A DNA stretch of 52,297 nt, from positions 1 to 52,297 of the forward strand of contig CAJJWN010000021.1 in NCBI GenBank assembly GCA_905196835.1. The letters run 5' to 3'. A program made the translations under genes and the position numbers. Under the pieces are notes generated by a model. The model made no database searches and had not been told where the DNA came from. It saw only the letters and a list, made by a program, of their open reading frames with translations. The DNA comes from an uncultured Prevotella sp. Lineage in GTDB: Bacteria > Bacteroidota > Bacteroidia > Bacteroidales > Bacteroidaceae. Position 1 is the first letter of the stretch; the number at the start of each line of letters is the position of its first letter. Of the stretch, positions 41,571 to 48,500 are shown piece after piece.

Positions 41571-41692
41571 CCCTTGTAGGGACATAATTCATTATGTCCG
41601 TACGCTCTAAAAGAGCGTTTAATACCTTGAATGCCAGTTAAATACGTTTCTACCGAAACGTGTGGACATAATGAATTATGTCCCTACAAGGG
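41571..41692. mobile_element. 122-bp MITE-like element, copy 2
   Basis: Same ends as copy 1 (CCCTTGTAGGGACATAATT and complement) and the same length. The interior differs in sequence but keeps both hairpins: ACGCTCT/AGAGCGT and ACGTTTC/GAAACGT, so base changes are compensated. It lies 64 bases upstream of the rnr start codon, between the gene and a weak minus-strand -7-like box at about 41731-41738, and would be transcribed as part of the rnr leader. Confidence 0.75.
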
Positions 41693-41797
41693 CGATGGCT
41701 TGCAATTTCTACACACCCTCATCCTTTGCGAAGATACGAAAATAATCGCACATACCGGCTGTTTGTTATGATTATTTTGCAAAAAACGGTTTTCCCG

Positions 41798-41917
41798 TTT
41801 GCCGTCTTTCGCCTTGCAAAAGGCCGTCTTTCGCACGCTAAAAGGCCACCTTTTGCACGCTAAAAGACGGCCTTTTGCAGAGCCGTTTGCAACGTGCTGG
41901 CAGTCAACGGGTTACGG
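41798..41917 (+). repeat. AAAGGCCGTCTTT element, copy H
   Basis: Units TGCCGTCTTTCGC, AAAAGGCCGTCTTTCGC, AAAAGGCCACCTTTTGC and AAAAGACGGCCTTTTGC, then a long-form tail (GCCGTTTGCAACGTG, CTGGCAGTCAACGGG, TTACGG) that is close to the family consensus. It lies between divergent rnr and the CoA transferase gene, pointing to the latter, about 40 bases from its -7 box. Confidence 0.9.
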
Positions 41918-41956
41918 TTTTCGCGAAAAACGGTGCCGTGATTGCCGAAAAATTGC

Positions 41957-41964
41957 TATATTTG
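41957..41964 (+). promoter_or_regulatory. CoA transferase promoter (-7 box)
   Basis: TATATTTG at 41957-41964 followed by C fits TAnnTTTG, 50 bases before the ATG. No clear -33 TTTG is found at 19-21 bases; that position is occupied by the sequence just behind the repeat tail. Confidence 0.5.
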
Positions 41965-42013
41965 CATCCGATTTATGTAGTTTCTGAAAACTTAAACCTA
42001 AATAAAACCCATT

Positions 42014-43519
42014 ATGGCATACAAACGCATGACGGCGGCCGAGGCTGCCGCATTGATACAGAACGGCCAGAACATAGGCCTTAGCGGCTTCACTCCGGCC
42101 GGTACGGCGAAGGCTGTCACTCACGAACTGGCCAAGCGCGCCGAGGCAGAGCACGCCGCCGGGCGCGAGTTCAAGATAGGCTTGTTCACCGGAGCGTCCA
42201 CAGGCCAGAGCGCCGACGGCGACCTCTCGAATGCGCAGGCGATAAAATACCGCGCGCCTTACACCACCAACCCCGACTTCCGCCGCCACGTCAACGCGGG
42301 CGAGATAGCCTACAACGACATTCACCTGAGCCAGATGGCGCAGGAGTTGCGCTACGGCTTCATGGGCCAGGTGGACTGGGCCATACTCGAAGTGTGCGAC
42401 ATAGACGAGGGCGCCGACACCTGCCGCGCCTACCTTACGGCCGCAGGCGGCATCAGTCCGACCGTGGCGCGCCTGGCAAAGCACGTGATACTGGAGCTCA
42501 ACTCATTCCACAGCAAGGACGCGAAGCTGCTGCACGACGTCTACGAACCGCTTGACCCGCCCCTGCGCCAGCCCATACCAATCACGCGTGTGAGCGACCG
42601 CATAGGCAAGCCTTACGTCGAAATAGACGCCAAGAAAATAGTAGGCGTGGTTGAATGCGACATCGCCGACGAGGCGCGCGCCTTCAAGGCGTCCGACCCT
42701 GTGACCGACCAAATCGGGCACAACGTGGCACAGTTCCTGCTCGCCGACATGAAGCGCGGTGTCATCCCGTCGTCGTTCCTGCCCCTGCAAAGCGGCGTGG
42801 GCAGCACGGCCAACGCCATTCTCGGCGCCCTGGGGCACGAGAAGAGCGTGCCCGACTTCAACGTCTACACCGAGGTTCTTCAAGACAGCGTGGTCGGCAT
42901 GATGCTTGAGGGCCGCGTGAAGGACGCCTCCTCGTGCTCGCTGACCGTCTCCAACGACTGCCTCCGTCAGATTTACGACAACATCTCGTACTTTAAAGAG
43001 CACCTGACGCTGCGCCCCAGCGAGATATCCAACTCTCCCGAGGTAATCCGCCGCTTGGGAGTAATCGCCATAAACACCGCCATCGAGGTTGACATCTACG
43101 GCAACGCCAACTCCACACACATATCGGGCACCAAGATGATGAACGGCATCGGCGGCTCGGGCGACTTCGAGCGCAACGCCTACATCAGCATCTTCACCTG
43201 CCCGTCTACGGCCAAGGGCGGCCTTATCAGCTCAATAGTGCCCTTCGTAAGCCATCAGGACAGCTCTGAGCACGACGTCAACGTAATCGTGACCGAGCAG
43301 GGCGTGGCCGACCTCCGAGGCAAGTCACCGGCCGAACGGGCGCGCCTCATCATCGAGAACTGCGCCCACCCGGACTACCGTCAGCTGCTGCGCGACTACC
43401 TGAATATAGCCACCGGCGGCCACACGCGCCACTGCCTGACCGCCGCCTTCGCCATGCACGACACGCTGGCGCGCAAGGGCGACATGCGCATGACCGACTT
43501 CGCGGAGTACGTGAAGTAA
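42014..43519 (+). CDS. acetyl-CoA hydrolase/transferase family: succinyl-CoA:acetate CoA transferase-like
   Basis: 501 residues, class I CoA transferase of the Cat1/succinate CoA transferase group. The catalytic glutamate lies in VYTEVLQD (E287); GSTANAILGAL, NGIGGSGDFERNAY and EQGVADLRGKSP are family signatures. It exchanges CoA between succinyl-CoA and acetate (or propionate), conserving energy during fermentation to succinate, propionate and acetate. With ackA/pta further on and the ferredoxin-dependent oxidoreductase earlier, it fits the expected fermentation of this group. The stop codon is the first part of a 39-bp inverted repeat. Confidence 0.92.
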   Translation: MAYKRMTAAEAAALIQNGQNIGLSGFTPAGTAKAVTHELAKRAEAEHAAGREFKIGLFTGASTGQSADGDLSNAQAIKYRAPYTTNPDFRRHVNAGEIAYNDIHLSQMAQELRYGFMGQVDWAILEVCDIDEGADTCRAYLTAAGGISPTVARLAKHVILELNSFHSKDAKLLHDVYEPLDPPLRQPIPITRVSDRIGKPYVEIDAKKIVGVVECDIADEARAFKASDPVTDQIGHNVAQFLLADMKRGVIPSSFLPLQSGVGSTANAILGALGHEKSVPDFNVYTEVLQDSVVGMMLEGRVKDASSCSLTVSNDCLRQIYDNISYFKEHLTLRPSEISNSPEVIRRLGVIAINTAIEVDIYGNANSTHISGTKMMNGIGGSGDFERNAYISIFTCPSTAKGGLISSIVPFVSHQDSSEHDVNVIVTEQGVADLRGKSPAERARLIIENCAHPDYRQLLRDYLNIATGGHTRHCLTAAFAMHDTLARKGDMRMTDFAEYVK

Positions 43520-43623
43520 AGGTGAGAGGGTGAGAAAGTGAGAAGGTGAGAAAGAACTGACCGTATGAGTAGATGTAACGGCGTTTCTTTCTCACCTTCT
43601 CACTTTCTCACCCTCTCACCTTT
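43518..43623. repeat. perfect 39-bp inverted repeat of GTGAGAAG units
   Basis: The left arm (43518-43556) starts inside the TAA stop of the CoA transferase and consists of 8-base units (GTGAGAGG, GTGAGAAA, GTGAGAAG, GTGAGAAA). The right arm (43585-43623) is its exact complement over 39 bases, around a 28-base loop. There is no mismatch, which points to recent formation or active correction. A terminator role is possible, but no T run follows the stem. Confidence 0.85.
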
Positions 43624-43747
43624 CAGTTTGCTTTTTTTGTGTAAAAACAGGCAAACAATAGGTCAAAACGGGAAAACTTTGCACATATTTTAGGTTTTCT
43701 AAATCTTTATTACATACCATTTCGGCAGGCGTTCACGACGTTTTTGC

Positions 43748-43755
43748 TAACTTTG
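43748..43755 (+). promoter_or_regulatory. DUF3943 gene promoter (-7 box)
   Basis: TAACTTTG at 43748-43755 followed by TTGCG matches TAnnTTTG. Transcription would start near 43760, which excludes an upstream ATG at 43744 and supports the one at 43786. The -33 box is not clear. Confidence 0.5.
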
Positions 43756-43785
43756 TTGCGACAAACCATATCGACAGAAACGCTT

Positions 43786-44622
43786 ATGACAAAGCTTGTA
43801 CGCACCTTGGCGAAGGTTTTGCTTATATTGACCTGCAACACGATTACCGCCGCTGAATATGCCGGACGCGACTCCCTGGCCGTTAACGACAGCATAGAGG
43901 AGCATGTATCTGCGCCTGACAGCGCGGCCTCCGCGGCAAACGCCAAGGTGAACATATACGAACTGCCTTACTCGCAGACGCTAAGCCGCCCCGACTGGGG
44001 GCGCATGTGGCTGCACACGGGCGTGCTCTTCGCGGGCGGAGTGGCTACGCTCGGCGTGCTGCAGCTGCTGCCCGAGAACGCTACGGCGTGGAACAAGGAG
44101 CGCATAACGTCAATTCCCTTCTGGAAAAGATGGAGCTACCACGTAAGCCGCGGCCCCGTGTGGGACGGCGACAGTTTTATATTCAACTACATACTCCACC
44201 CCTACGCCGGTGCCGTCTACTACATGGGAGCGCGCAGCATAGGCTTCAACAGGCTCGGCTCGTTCCTCTACTGTACTGCAATATCTACGATTTTCTGGGA
44301 GTACGGCATAGAAGCGTTCATGGAAAAGCCGTCCATACAGGACTTAATCCTCACCCCTTTGTCGGGCGTGATACTGGGAGAGGTGTTCTATAAGCTCAAG
44401 CGCAAGATAGTAAGCGACGGCTACCGCCTGTGGGGGTCGCGCACATGGGGCAACATAGTGGCATTCCTAATCGACCCGGTTAACGAGGTTATAGGCCTGT
44501 TTGCAGGCAATCCGTGCCGCGAAGCGTTGAAAAGGAAGAGCCGTGTGGACGTAAGCTGCACGCCGTGGGCGGTGCCGTTTGACGGCGGCGCGTATGGCTT
44601 TACTGTCAGCCTTGCTTTATAA
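43786..44622 (+). CDS. DUF3943 protein, exported
   Basis: 278 residues from ATG 43786. A signal sequence (MTKLVRTLAKVLLILTCNTITAA) and a low-complexity S/A/D region precede the DUF3943 domain (about 60-270) with hydrophobic segments (MWLHTGVLFAGGVATLGVLQLL, LGSFLYCTAISTIFWEYGIEAF) and the conserved WDGDSFIFNYILHPYAGAVYYMGAR and LTPLSGVILGEVFYKL blocks. Members occur in Bacteroidetes and Proteobacteria; the function is unknown, possibly envelope-related. Flanked by repeats on both sides. Confidence 0.83.
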   Translation: MTKLVRTLAKVLLILTCNTITAAEYAGRDSLAVNDSIEEHVSAPDSAASAANAKVNIYELPYSQTLSRPDWGRMWLHTGVLFAGGVATLGVLQLLPENATAWNKERITSIPFWKRWSYHVSRGPVWDGDSFIFNYILHPYAGAVYYMGARSIGFNRLGSFLYCTAISTIFWEYGIEAFMEKPSIQDLILTPLSGVILGEVFYKLKRKIVSDGYRLWGSRTWGNIVAFLIDPVNEVIGLFAGNPCREALKRKSRVDVSCTPWAVPFDGGAYGFTVSLAL

Positions 44623-44629
44623 CGTTTTC

Positions 44630-44725
44630 CAAAAGGCCGTCTTTCGCCTTGCAAAAGGCCGTCTTTTACACGCTAAAAGGCCACCTTTTGCACGGCGAAA
44701 GGCGGCCTTTTGCAAGGCGGCCTGT
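44630..44725 (+). repeat. AAAGGCCGTCTTT element, copy I
   Basis: Five units (AAAAGGCCGTCTTTCGC, AAAAGGCCGTCTTTTAC, AAAAGGCCACCTTTTGC, GAAAGGCGGCCTTTTGC) with the spacers of copy H (CTT, ACGCT), so copies H and I are close relatives. The tail is missing or strongly degraded. It starts 8 bases after the DUF3943 stop and lies 112 bases before the -7 box of the epimerase gene. Confidence 0.85.
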
Positions 44726-44836
44726 TTTGTGTCGGCGCATGGCATGTTGCAGGCCGCCGTTTGGCAGGCGTTGTAATAAAATTGAAACAAAAACCCATTA
44801 ATCTTTACAATGTCGGCAAATGTCGAATATTTTACT

Positions 44837-44844
44837 TAACTTTG
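44837..44844 (+). promoter_or_regulatory. epimerase gene promoter (-7 box)
   Basis: TAACTTTG at 44837-44844 followed by CGCCC fits TAnnTTTG, 29 bases before the ATG at 44873. Between them ACTGATGTTCAGAACGTTAT resembles the tail of the AAAGGCCGTCTTT element and runs into the start codon. Confidence 0.5.
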
Positions 44845-44872
44845 CGCCCGTTTTACTGATGTTCAGAACGTT

Positions 44873-45868
44873 ATGAAGAAAATCCTGGTTACGGGAGCGA
44901 GCGGCTTCATCGGCAGCTTTGTTGTCGAGGAGGCGTTAAAGCGCGGCTTTGAGACGTGGGCGGCGGTGCGCAAGGGCAGTTCGAGACGCTACTTGCAGGA
45001 CAGCCGCATACGCTTCATCGAGCTTGACTTAGACGACCCCGACGGCCTGCGCGGCAGGCTCGCGGACATCGGTTTCGACTATGTAGTCCACGCGGCGGGC
45101 GCAACCAAGTGCCTCGACGCAGCCGACTTCTTCCGCATAAACACCCAAGGCACAAAGAACCTGGCCGCCGCCGTGGCCGCCACTTGCCCGGGGCTGAAGC
45201 GCTTTGTGTTCATAAGCAGCCTCAGCGTGCTTGGTCCTGTACGCGAAACGGCACCGTACACCGACATGACCGCAGCCGACACGCCGCGCCCCGACACGGC
45301 TTACGGGCGCAGCAAGCTCGAGGCCGAGCGCGCGCTCGACGGTATGCAGGGCTTCCCCTTCATAGTGTTGAGGCCGACGGGAGTGTACGGCCCGCGCGAG
45401 AAAGACTACTTCATGATGGCCGAGAGCATAAAGCGGCATGTTGACTTCGCCGCAGGCCTGCGTCCGCAAGACCTCACTTTCATATACGTAAAAGACCTTG
45501 TCGGGGCCGTGTTCCTCGCCCTCGAGCGTGGCAACATAGGCTCGCGATACCTTCTTAGCGACGGCCGTGTGTATTCGTCGCGCGCATTCAGCGACCTCAT
45601 ATGCCGCGAACTGGGCAACCCCTGGCTGCTCCGCATAAAGGCTCCGCTGTGGCTTCTGCGCGTAATCACCGCCGCAGGAGAGGGCGTAGGGCGGCTTACC
45701 GGCCGGTTGACCGCGCTCAACAACGACAAGTATAAAATCATGCGGCAGCGCAACTGGCGGTGCGACATCCGTCCGGCCGTGGCCGAGCTCGGCTTCAGTC
45801 CGCGCTACGGACTGGCCGAAGGAGTGCGTGAAGCCGTCGAGTGGTACAAGGAAAACAAGTGGATTTAA
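44873..45868 (+). CDS. NAD(P)-dependent epimerase/dehydratase (extended SDR)
   Basis: 331 residues. The nucleotide-binding TGASGFIG (7-14), catalytic serine in FISSLS (about 114-119) and Y144-x3-K148 (YGRSK) define an extended short-chain dehydrogenase. Substrate is not predictable; sugar-nucleotide or lipid-linked substrates are usual. Its end is 180 bases from a PAP2 enzyme gene, separated by a long CCGTAAAA-type repeat, so the two may be cotranscribed. Confidence 0.88.
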   Translation: MKKILVTGASGFIGSFVVEEALKRGFETWAAVRKGSSRRYLQDSRIRFIELDLDDPDGLRGRLADIGFDYVVHAAGATKCLDAADFFRINTQGTKNLAAAVAATCPGLKRFVFISSLSVLGPVRETAPYTDMTAADTPRPDTAYGRSKLEAERALDGMQGFPFIVLRPTGVYGPREKDYFMMAESIKRHVDFAAGLRPQDLTFIYVKDLVGAVFLALERGNIGSRYLLSDGRVYSSRAFSDLICRELGNPWLLRIKAPLWLLRVITAAGEGVGRLTGRLTALNNDKYKIMRQRNWRCDIRPAVAELGFSPRYGLAEGVREAVEWYKENKWI

Positions 45869-45872
45869 GGCT

Positions 45873-46040
45873 GTGCGGTCATGCGGTTGTAAGGTTATGA
45901 GGTTATACGGTTGTAAGGTTATGCGGTCATACGGTATGCAAACCAACGCCATAAAACCGTAAAACCGTATAACCTCACAACCCCAAAACCGTACAACCGT
46001 ATAACCTCACAACCCCAAAACCGTACAACCGTATAACCGA
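45873..46040 (+). repeat. 8-base CCGTAAAA-type repeat, largest copy, with inverted arm
   Basis: Right arm (45950-46040): twelve 8-base units, including a 32-base block (units CCGTATAA, CCTCACAA, CCCCAAAA, CCGTACAA) present twice. It leads through CGAAACATACA into the PAP2 start codon at 46049. Left arm (45873-45934): eight units of the same kind on the other strand (TGCGGTCA, TGCGGTTG, TAAGGTTA). The two arms can form a long imperfect hairpin. Confidence 0.85.
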
Positions 46041-46048
46041 AACATACA

Positions 46049-47014
46049 ATGCTGAAATTCATAAAGCAGCTTTTCGCCCTGGACAAGAACCCTAAGAAGG
46101 GTCTGTTGGCTATGGAATGGGTCATGCTCGGCTATCTGGCGCTCACCTTGCTGATAGTTTTCTTCACATATACGAAGGCCGAGAACCCCAACGAAATGAT
46201 TTGGGGGCGTGTCCGCATAGCGGCAATGACGGCCGGAATGTGGGCCGTCTACCGCATGATGCCGTGCCGCCTGACGCTCTTCCTGCGCATAACGGTGCAG
46301 CTGGCGTTGCTCGGATGGTGGTATCCCGACACTTACGAAATCAACCGTATGTTGCCCAACCTCGACCATGTGTTCGCCCAATGGGAGCAGGATTTGTTCG
46401 GTTGCCAGCCTGCCTTGCTGTTCTGCAAGGCTATGCCGTGGCCCGTCGTGAGCGAGCTTATGAGCATGGGCTACGCCGCTTACTACCCGATGATTGTAGT
46501 AGTGGTGGTGTATTACTTCATTTGCAGGTACAAGGAATACGAGCGTGCGGCGTTCGTGGTGCTTGCGTCGTTCTTCATATATTACCTTATTTATATTGTC
46601 CTGCCGGTCACGGGGCCTACGTTCTATTACGAGGCGGTGGGTATTGGCAACATAGAGCAGGGCATATTCCCCGACGTTAAGGACCATTTCAACTACATAC
46701 AGGACTGTCTCGCCACGCCGGGATACAGCGACGGCGTGTTCTACCAGATGGTTGAGAGCGCCAAGGCGGCCGGCGAGCGTCCTACGGCGGCGTTCCCTTC
46801 GAGCCACGTAGGCATAAGTACGGTGCTGATGCTGCTGGCCTGGCGCACGGGCAACCGCCGCTTCTTCTACATCCTTCTGCCGCTGTACGTGCTGCTGTGC
46901 CTGTCTACCGTGTACATACAGGCCCACTACGCCATCGACGTTTTGGCAGGATGGGTTACGGGCGTGGCCTTCTATTTCGCGCTGATGTGGGTAGGGCGGA
47001 AGGTCTGCCGGTAG
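46049..47014 (+). CDS. PAP2 superfamily membrane phosphatase/phosphotransferase
   Basis: 321 residues with about six membrane helices (WVMLGYLALTLLIVFFTY, MIVVVVVYYFIC, VVLASFFIYYLIYIVL, FFYILLPLYVLLCLSTVYI, VLAGWVTGVAFYFALMW). The acid-phosphatase motifs are FPSSHVGIS (249-257, H253) and STVYIQAHYAID (H293, D297), with active residues facing the periplasm. Members of this PAP2_3-type group dephosphorylate lipids or transfer phosphoinositol head groups; either is possible in a sphingolipid-making Bacteroidales. Confidence 0.85.
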   Translation: MLKFIKQLFALDKNPKKGLLAMEWVMLGYLALTLLIVFFTYTKAENPNEMIWGRVRIAAMTAGMWAVYRMMPCRLTLFLRITVQLALLGWWYPDTYEINRMLPNLDHVFAQWEQDLFGCQPALLFCKAMPWPVVSELMSMGYAAYYPMIVVVVVYYFICRYKEYERAAFVVLASFFIYYLIYIVLPVTGPTFYYEAVGIGNIEQGIFPDVKDHFNYIQDCLATPGYSDGVFYQMVESAKAAGERPTAAFPSSHVGISTVLMLLAWRTGNRRFFYILLPLYVLLCLSTVYIQAHYAIDVLAGWVTGVAFYFALMWVGRKVCR

Positions 47015-47019
47015 TTTTG

Positions 47020-47158
47020 GGAAGTTAAAGAATTTATAGAAGTTAGAGAAGTTATGGCCAAATGCTTTGTCGGTTGCACCTGAAACGGGTAATGGCTATA
47101 ACTTCTTTAACTTCCATAAATTCTTTAAAATCTTCATATTTATAATTTCTTTAACTCA
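47020..47158. repeat. 9-base GAAGTTAAA-type repeat in inverted arms
   Basis: Left arm: GAAGTTAAA, GAATTTATA, GAAGTTAGA, GAAGTTATG. Right arm: complements CATAACTTC-like units (CTATAACTTC, TTTAACTTC, CATAAATTC, TTTAAAATC). It fills the space between the PAP2 gene and the DUF4294 gene. A frame starting at 47067 reads through it but is only translated repeat. Confidence 0.75.
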
Positions 47159-47188
47159 TTGGAAGCCAGCAACTTCGATATTTGTGCT

Positions 47189-47196
47189 TACCTTTG
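47189..47196 (+). promoter_or_regulatory. DUF4294 gene promoter (-7 box)
   Basis: TACCTTTG at 47189-47196, ending five bases before the ATG at 47202. Transcription would begin at or next to the start codon, so the mRNA may be leaderless. The -33 box is not clear. Confidence 0.4.
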
Positions 47197-47201
47197 CAAC
47201 C

Positions 47202-47855
47202 ATGACAAGGCTAAAATCATTCATCATATCCGTGCTCGCCGTGCTGCTGCCTGCCGCCGCCTGCGCGCAGAAGGGCGGCGAGGCTGACGGCGTGAAGCCC
47301 GAAGACAGGGAGGTGGACATGGACAGTCCGACCTTCGTACCCAACATAAAGGTGGGCAAAGTGCTCGTTGACGGCGACAGCATACAGTACGTCGAGCTGA
47401 ACAACGTGTACGTATATCCGCAGCCAACGTTCAAGAACGCCAAGCGGCGCGCGGCCTACAACCGGCTGGTGTACAACGTGAAGAAGGTTCTGCCGATAGC
47501 AAAGGAGGTGAACAAAATCATCATTGAGACCTATGAATACCTACAGACGCTGCCCGACAAGCGTGCGCGCGACGAGCACATGAAGCGCGTAGAGGCCGAC
47601 ATCAAGCGCCGATACACGCCGAGGATGAAGAAACTGTCGTACTCGCAGGGCAAACTCCTCATCAAGCTTGTCTACCGCGAGTGCAACTCTTCGGCGTATG
47701 ATTTGATACGGGCGTTCATCAGTCCCGTGCGCGCAGGCTTCTACCAGGCCTTCGCCTGGGCGTTCGGCGCGAGCCTGATGAAGAAGTACGACCCCGAGAA
47801 GACCGACCGCCTTACCGAGCGCGTGGTGCTCATGGTCGAGGCCGGGCAGCTCTGA
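47202..47855 (+). CDS. DUF4294 exported protein
   Basis: 217 residues from ATG 47202, which starts a typical signal peptide (MTRLKSFIISVLAVLLPAAACAQ). The mature part matches DUF4294: VELNNVYVYPQPTFKNAKRRAAYNRLVYNVKKVLPIAKE, a long charged helix region, and KLSYSQGKLLIKLVYRECNSSAYDLI followed by ISPVRAGFYQAFAWAFGASLMKKYDP. The family is restricted mainly to Bacteroidetes and has no known function. A 45-residue upstream extension of the frame consists of repeat sequence and precedes the promoter. Confidence 0.85.
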   Translation: MTRLKSFIISVLAVLLPAAACAQKGGEADGVKPEDREVDMDSPTFVPNIKVGKVLVDGDSIQYVELNNVYVYPQPTFKNAKRRAAYNRLVYNVKKVLPIAKEVNKIIIETYEYLQTLPDKRARDEHMKRVEADIKRRYTPRMKKLSYSQGKLLIKLVYRECNSSAYDLIRAFISPVRAGFYQAFAWAFGASLMKKYDPEKTDRLTERVVLMVEAGQL

Positions 47856-47879
47856 CGCGGCACGGCCTTGCGCAAGTTG

Positions 47880-48022
47880 TTTTGCGAAAGGTGGCCTTTG
47901 GCAATGTCAAAGGCCACCTTTCGCGTTCTAAAAGACCGTCTTTCGCAGGCCGAAAGGCCACTTTTGCAGCGCGAAAGACGGCCTTTCGGAAAGCCGTTGA
48001 TAATCAACGAGTTGCAAATAGG
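47880..48022 (+). repeat. AAAGGCCGTCTTT element, copy J
   Basis: Six units (GAAAGGTGGCCTTTGGC, AAAGGCCACCTTTCGC, AAAAGACCGTCTTTCGC, GAAAGGCCACTTTTGC, GAAAGACGGCCTTTCGG) and a short-form tail with the perfect palindrome CGTTGATAATCAACG and AGTTGC. The first two units pair exactly despite having GGTGGCC/GGCCACC instead of the standard core, another compensated change. It lies between the DUF4294 gene and the DUF59 promoter. Confidence 0.9.
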
Positions 48023-48091
48023 CTGCCAACCGTCGTTCAACCCCTTGCCGCAGGGCGTTTCATATGCCACCGTAAAAAATGCGGAATATAT

Positions 48092-48122
48092 TTTGCCGCG
48101 CCCCCGAAATTCATTATCTTTG
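48092..48122 (+). promoter_or_regulatory. DUF59 gene promoter
   Basis: TTTG (48092-48095), 19 bases, TATCTTTG (48115-48122): full Bacteroidetes consensus. The start would be near 48127-48130, which rules out the ATG at 48126 and supports 48147. Confidence 0.7.
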
Positions 48123-48146
48123 CTAATGACAAACACCCGAAAGACA

Positions 48147-48467
48147 ATGACACAGGAAGAAAAGACCGCCATTGAAGAGCGGATTGTTGACGTGCTGAAG
48201 ACCGTCTACGACCCCGAAATACCCGTAAACATATACGACCTCGGGCTGATTTACAAGATAGACGTGAAGGACGACGCCACCGTTGACATCGACATGACCT
48301 TCACCGCGCCAACATGCCCCGCGGCAGACTTCATCCTCGAGGACGTAAGGCAGAAGGTGGACGCGCTCGACGGCGTGAAGGCCGCCACGGTAAACCTCGT
48401 CTTCGAGCCTGCCTGGGACCAGAGTATGCTCAGCGAGGAGGCAAGGCTCGAGCTGGGGTTGGATTGA
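48147..48467 (+). CDS. DUF59/MIP18 family iron-sulfur assembly protein
   Basis: 106 residues from ATG 48147. The family pattern VYDPEIPVNIYDLGLIYKI (20-38), MTFTAPTCPAADFILEDV (50-67, with the functional cysteine C57) and VFEPAWDQSMLSEEAR (85-100) is complete. DUF59 proteins such as SufT help mature iron-sulfur proteins. It is not next to suf genes here; lpxH follows 33 bases later and is probably cotranscribed. Confidence 0.9.
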   Translation: MTQEEKTAIEERIVDVLKTVYDPEIPVNIYDLGLIYKIDVKDDATVDIDMTFTAPTCPAADFILEDVRQKVDALDGVKAATVNLVFEPAWDQSMLSEEARLELGLD

Positions 48468-48500
48468 GACGCAAGAAACAGAAACACTTAATCATCGCCT

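Noticed and set aside
43744..43785. Upstream start for the DUF3943 gene
   Set aside because: Overlaps the -7 box at 43748-43755; the later ATG begins the signal peptide.
47067..47201. N-terminal extension of the DUF4294 protein
   Set aside because: Encoded by the GAAGTTAAA repeat arm; a proper signal peptide begins at 47202.
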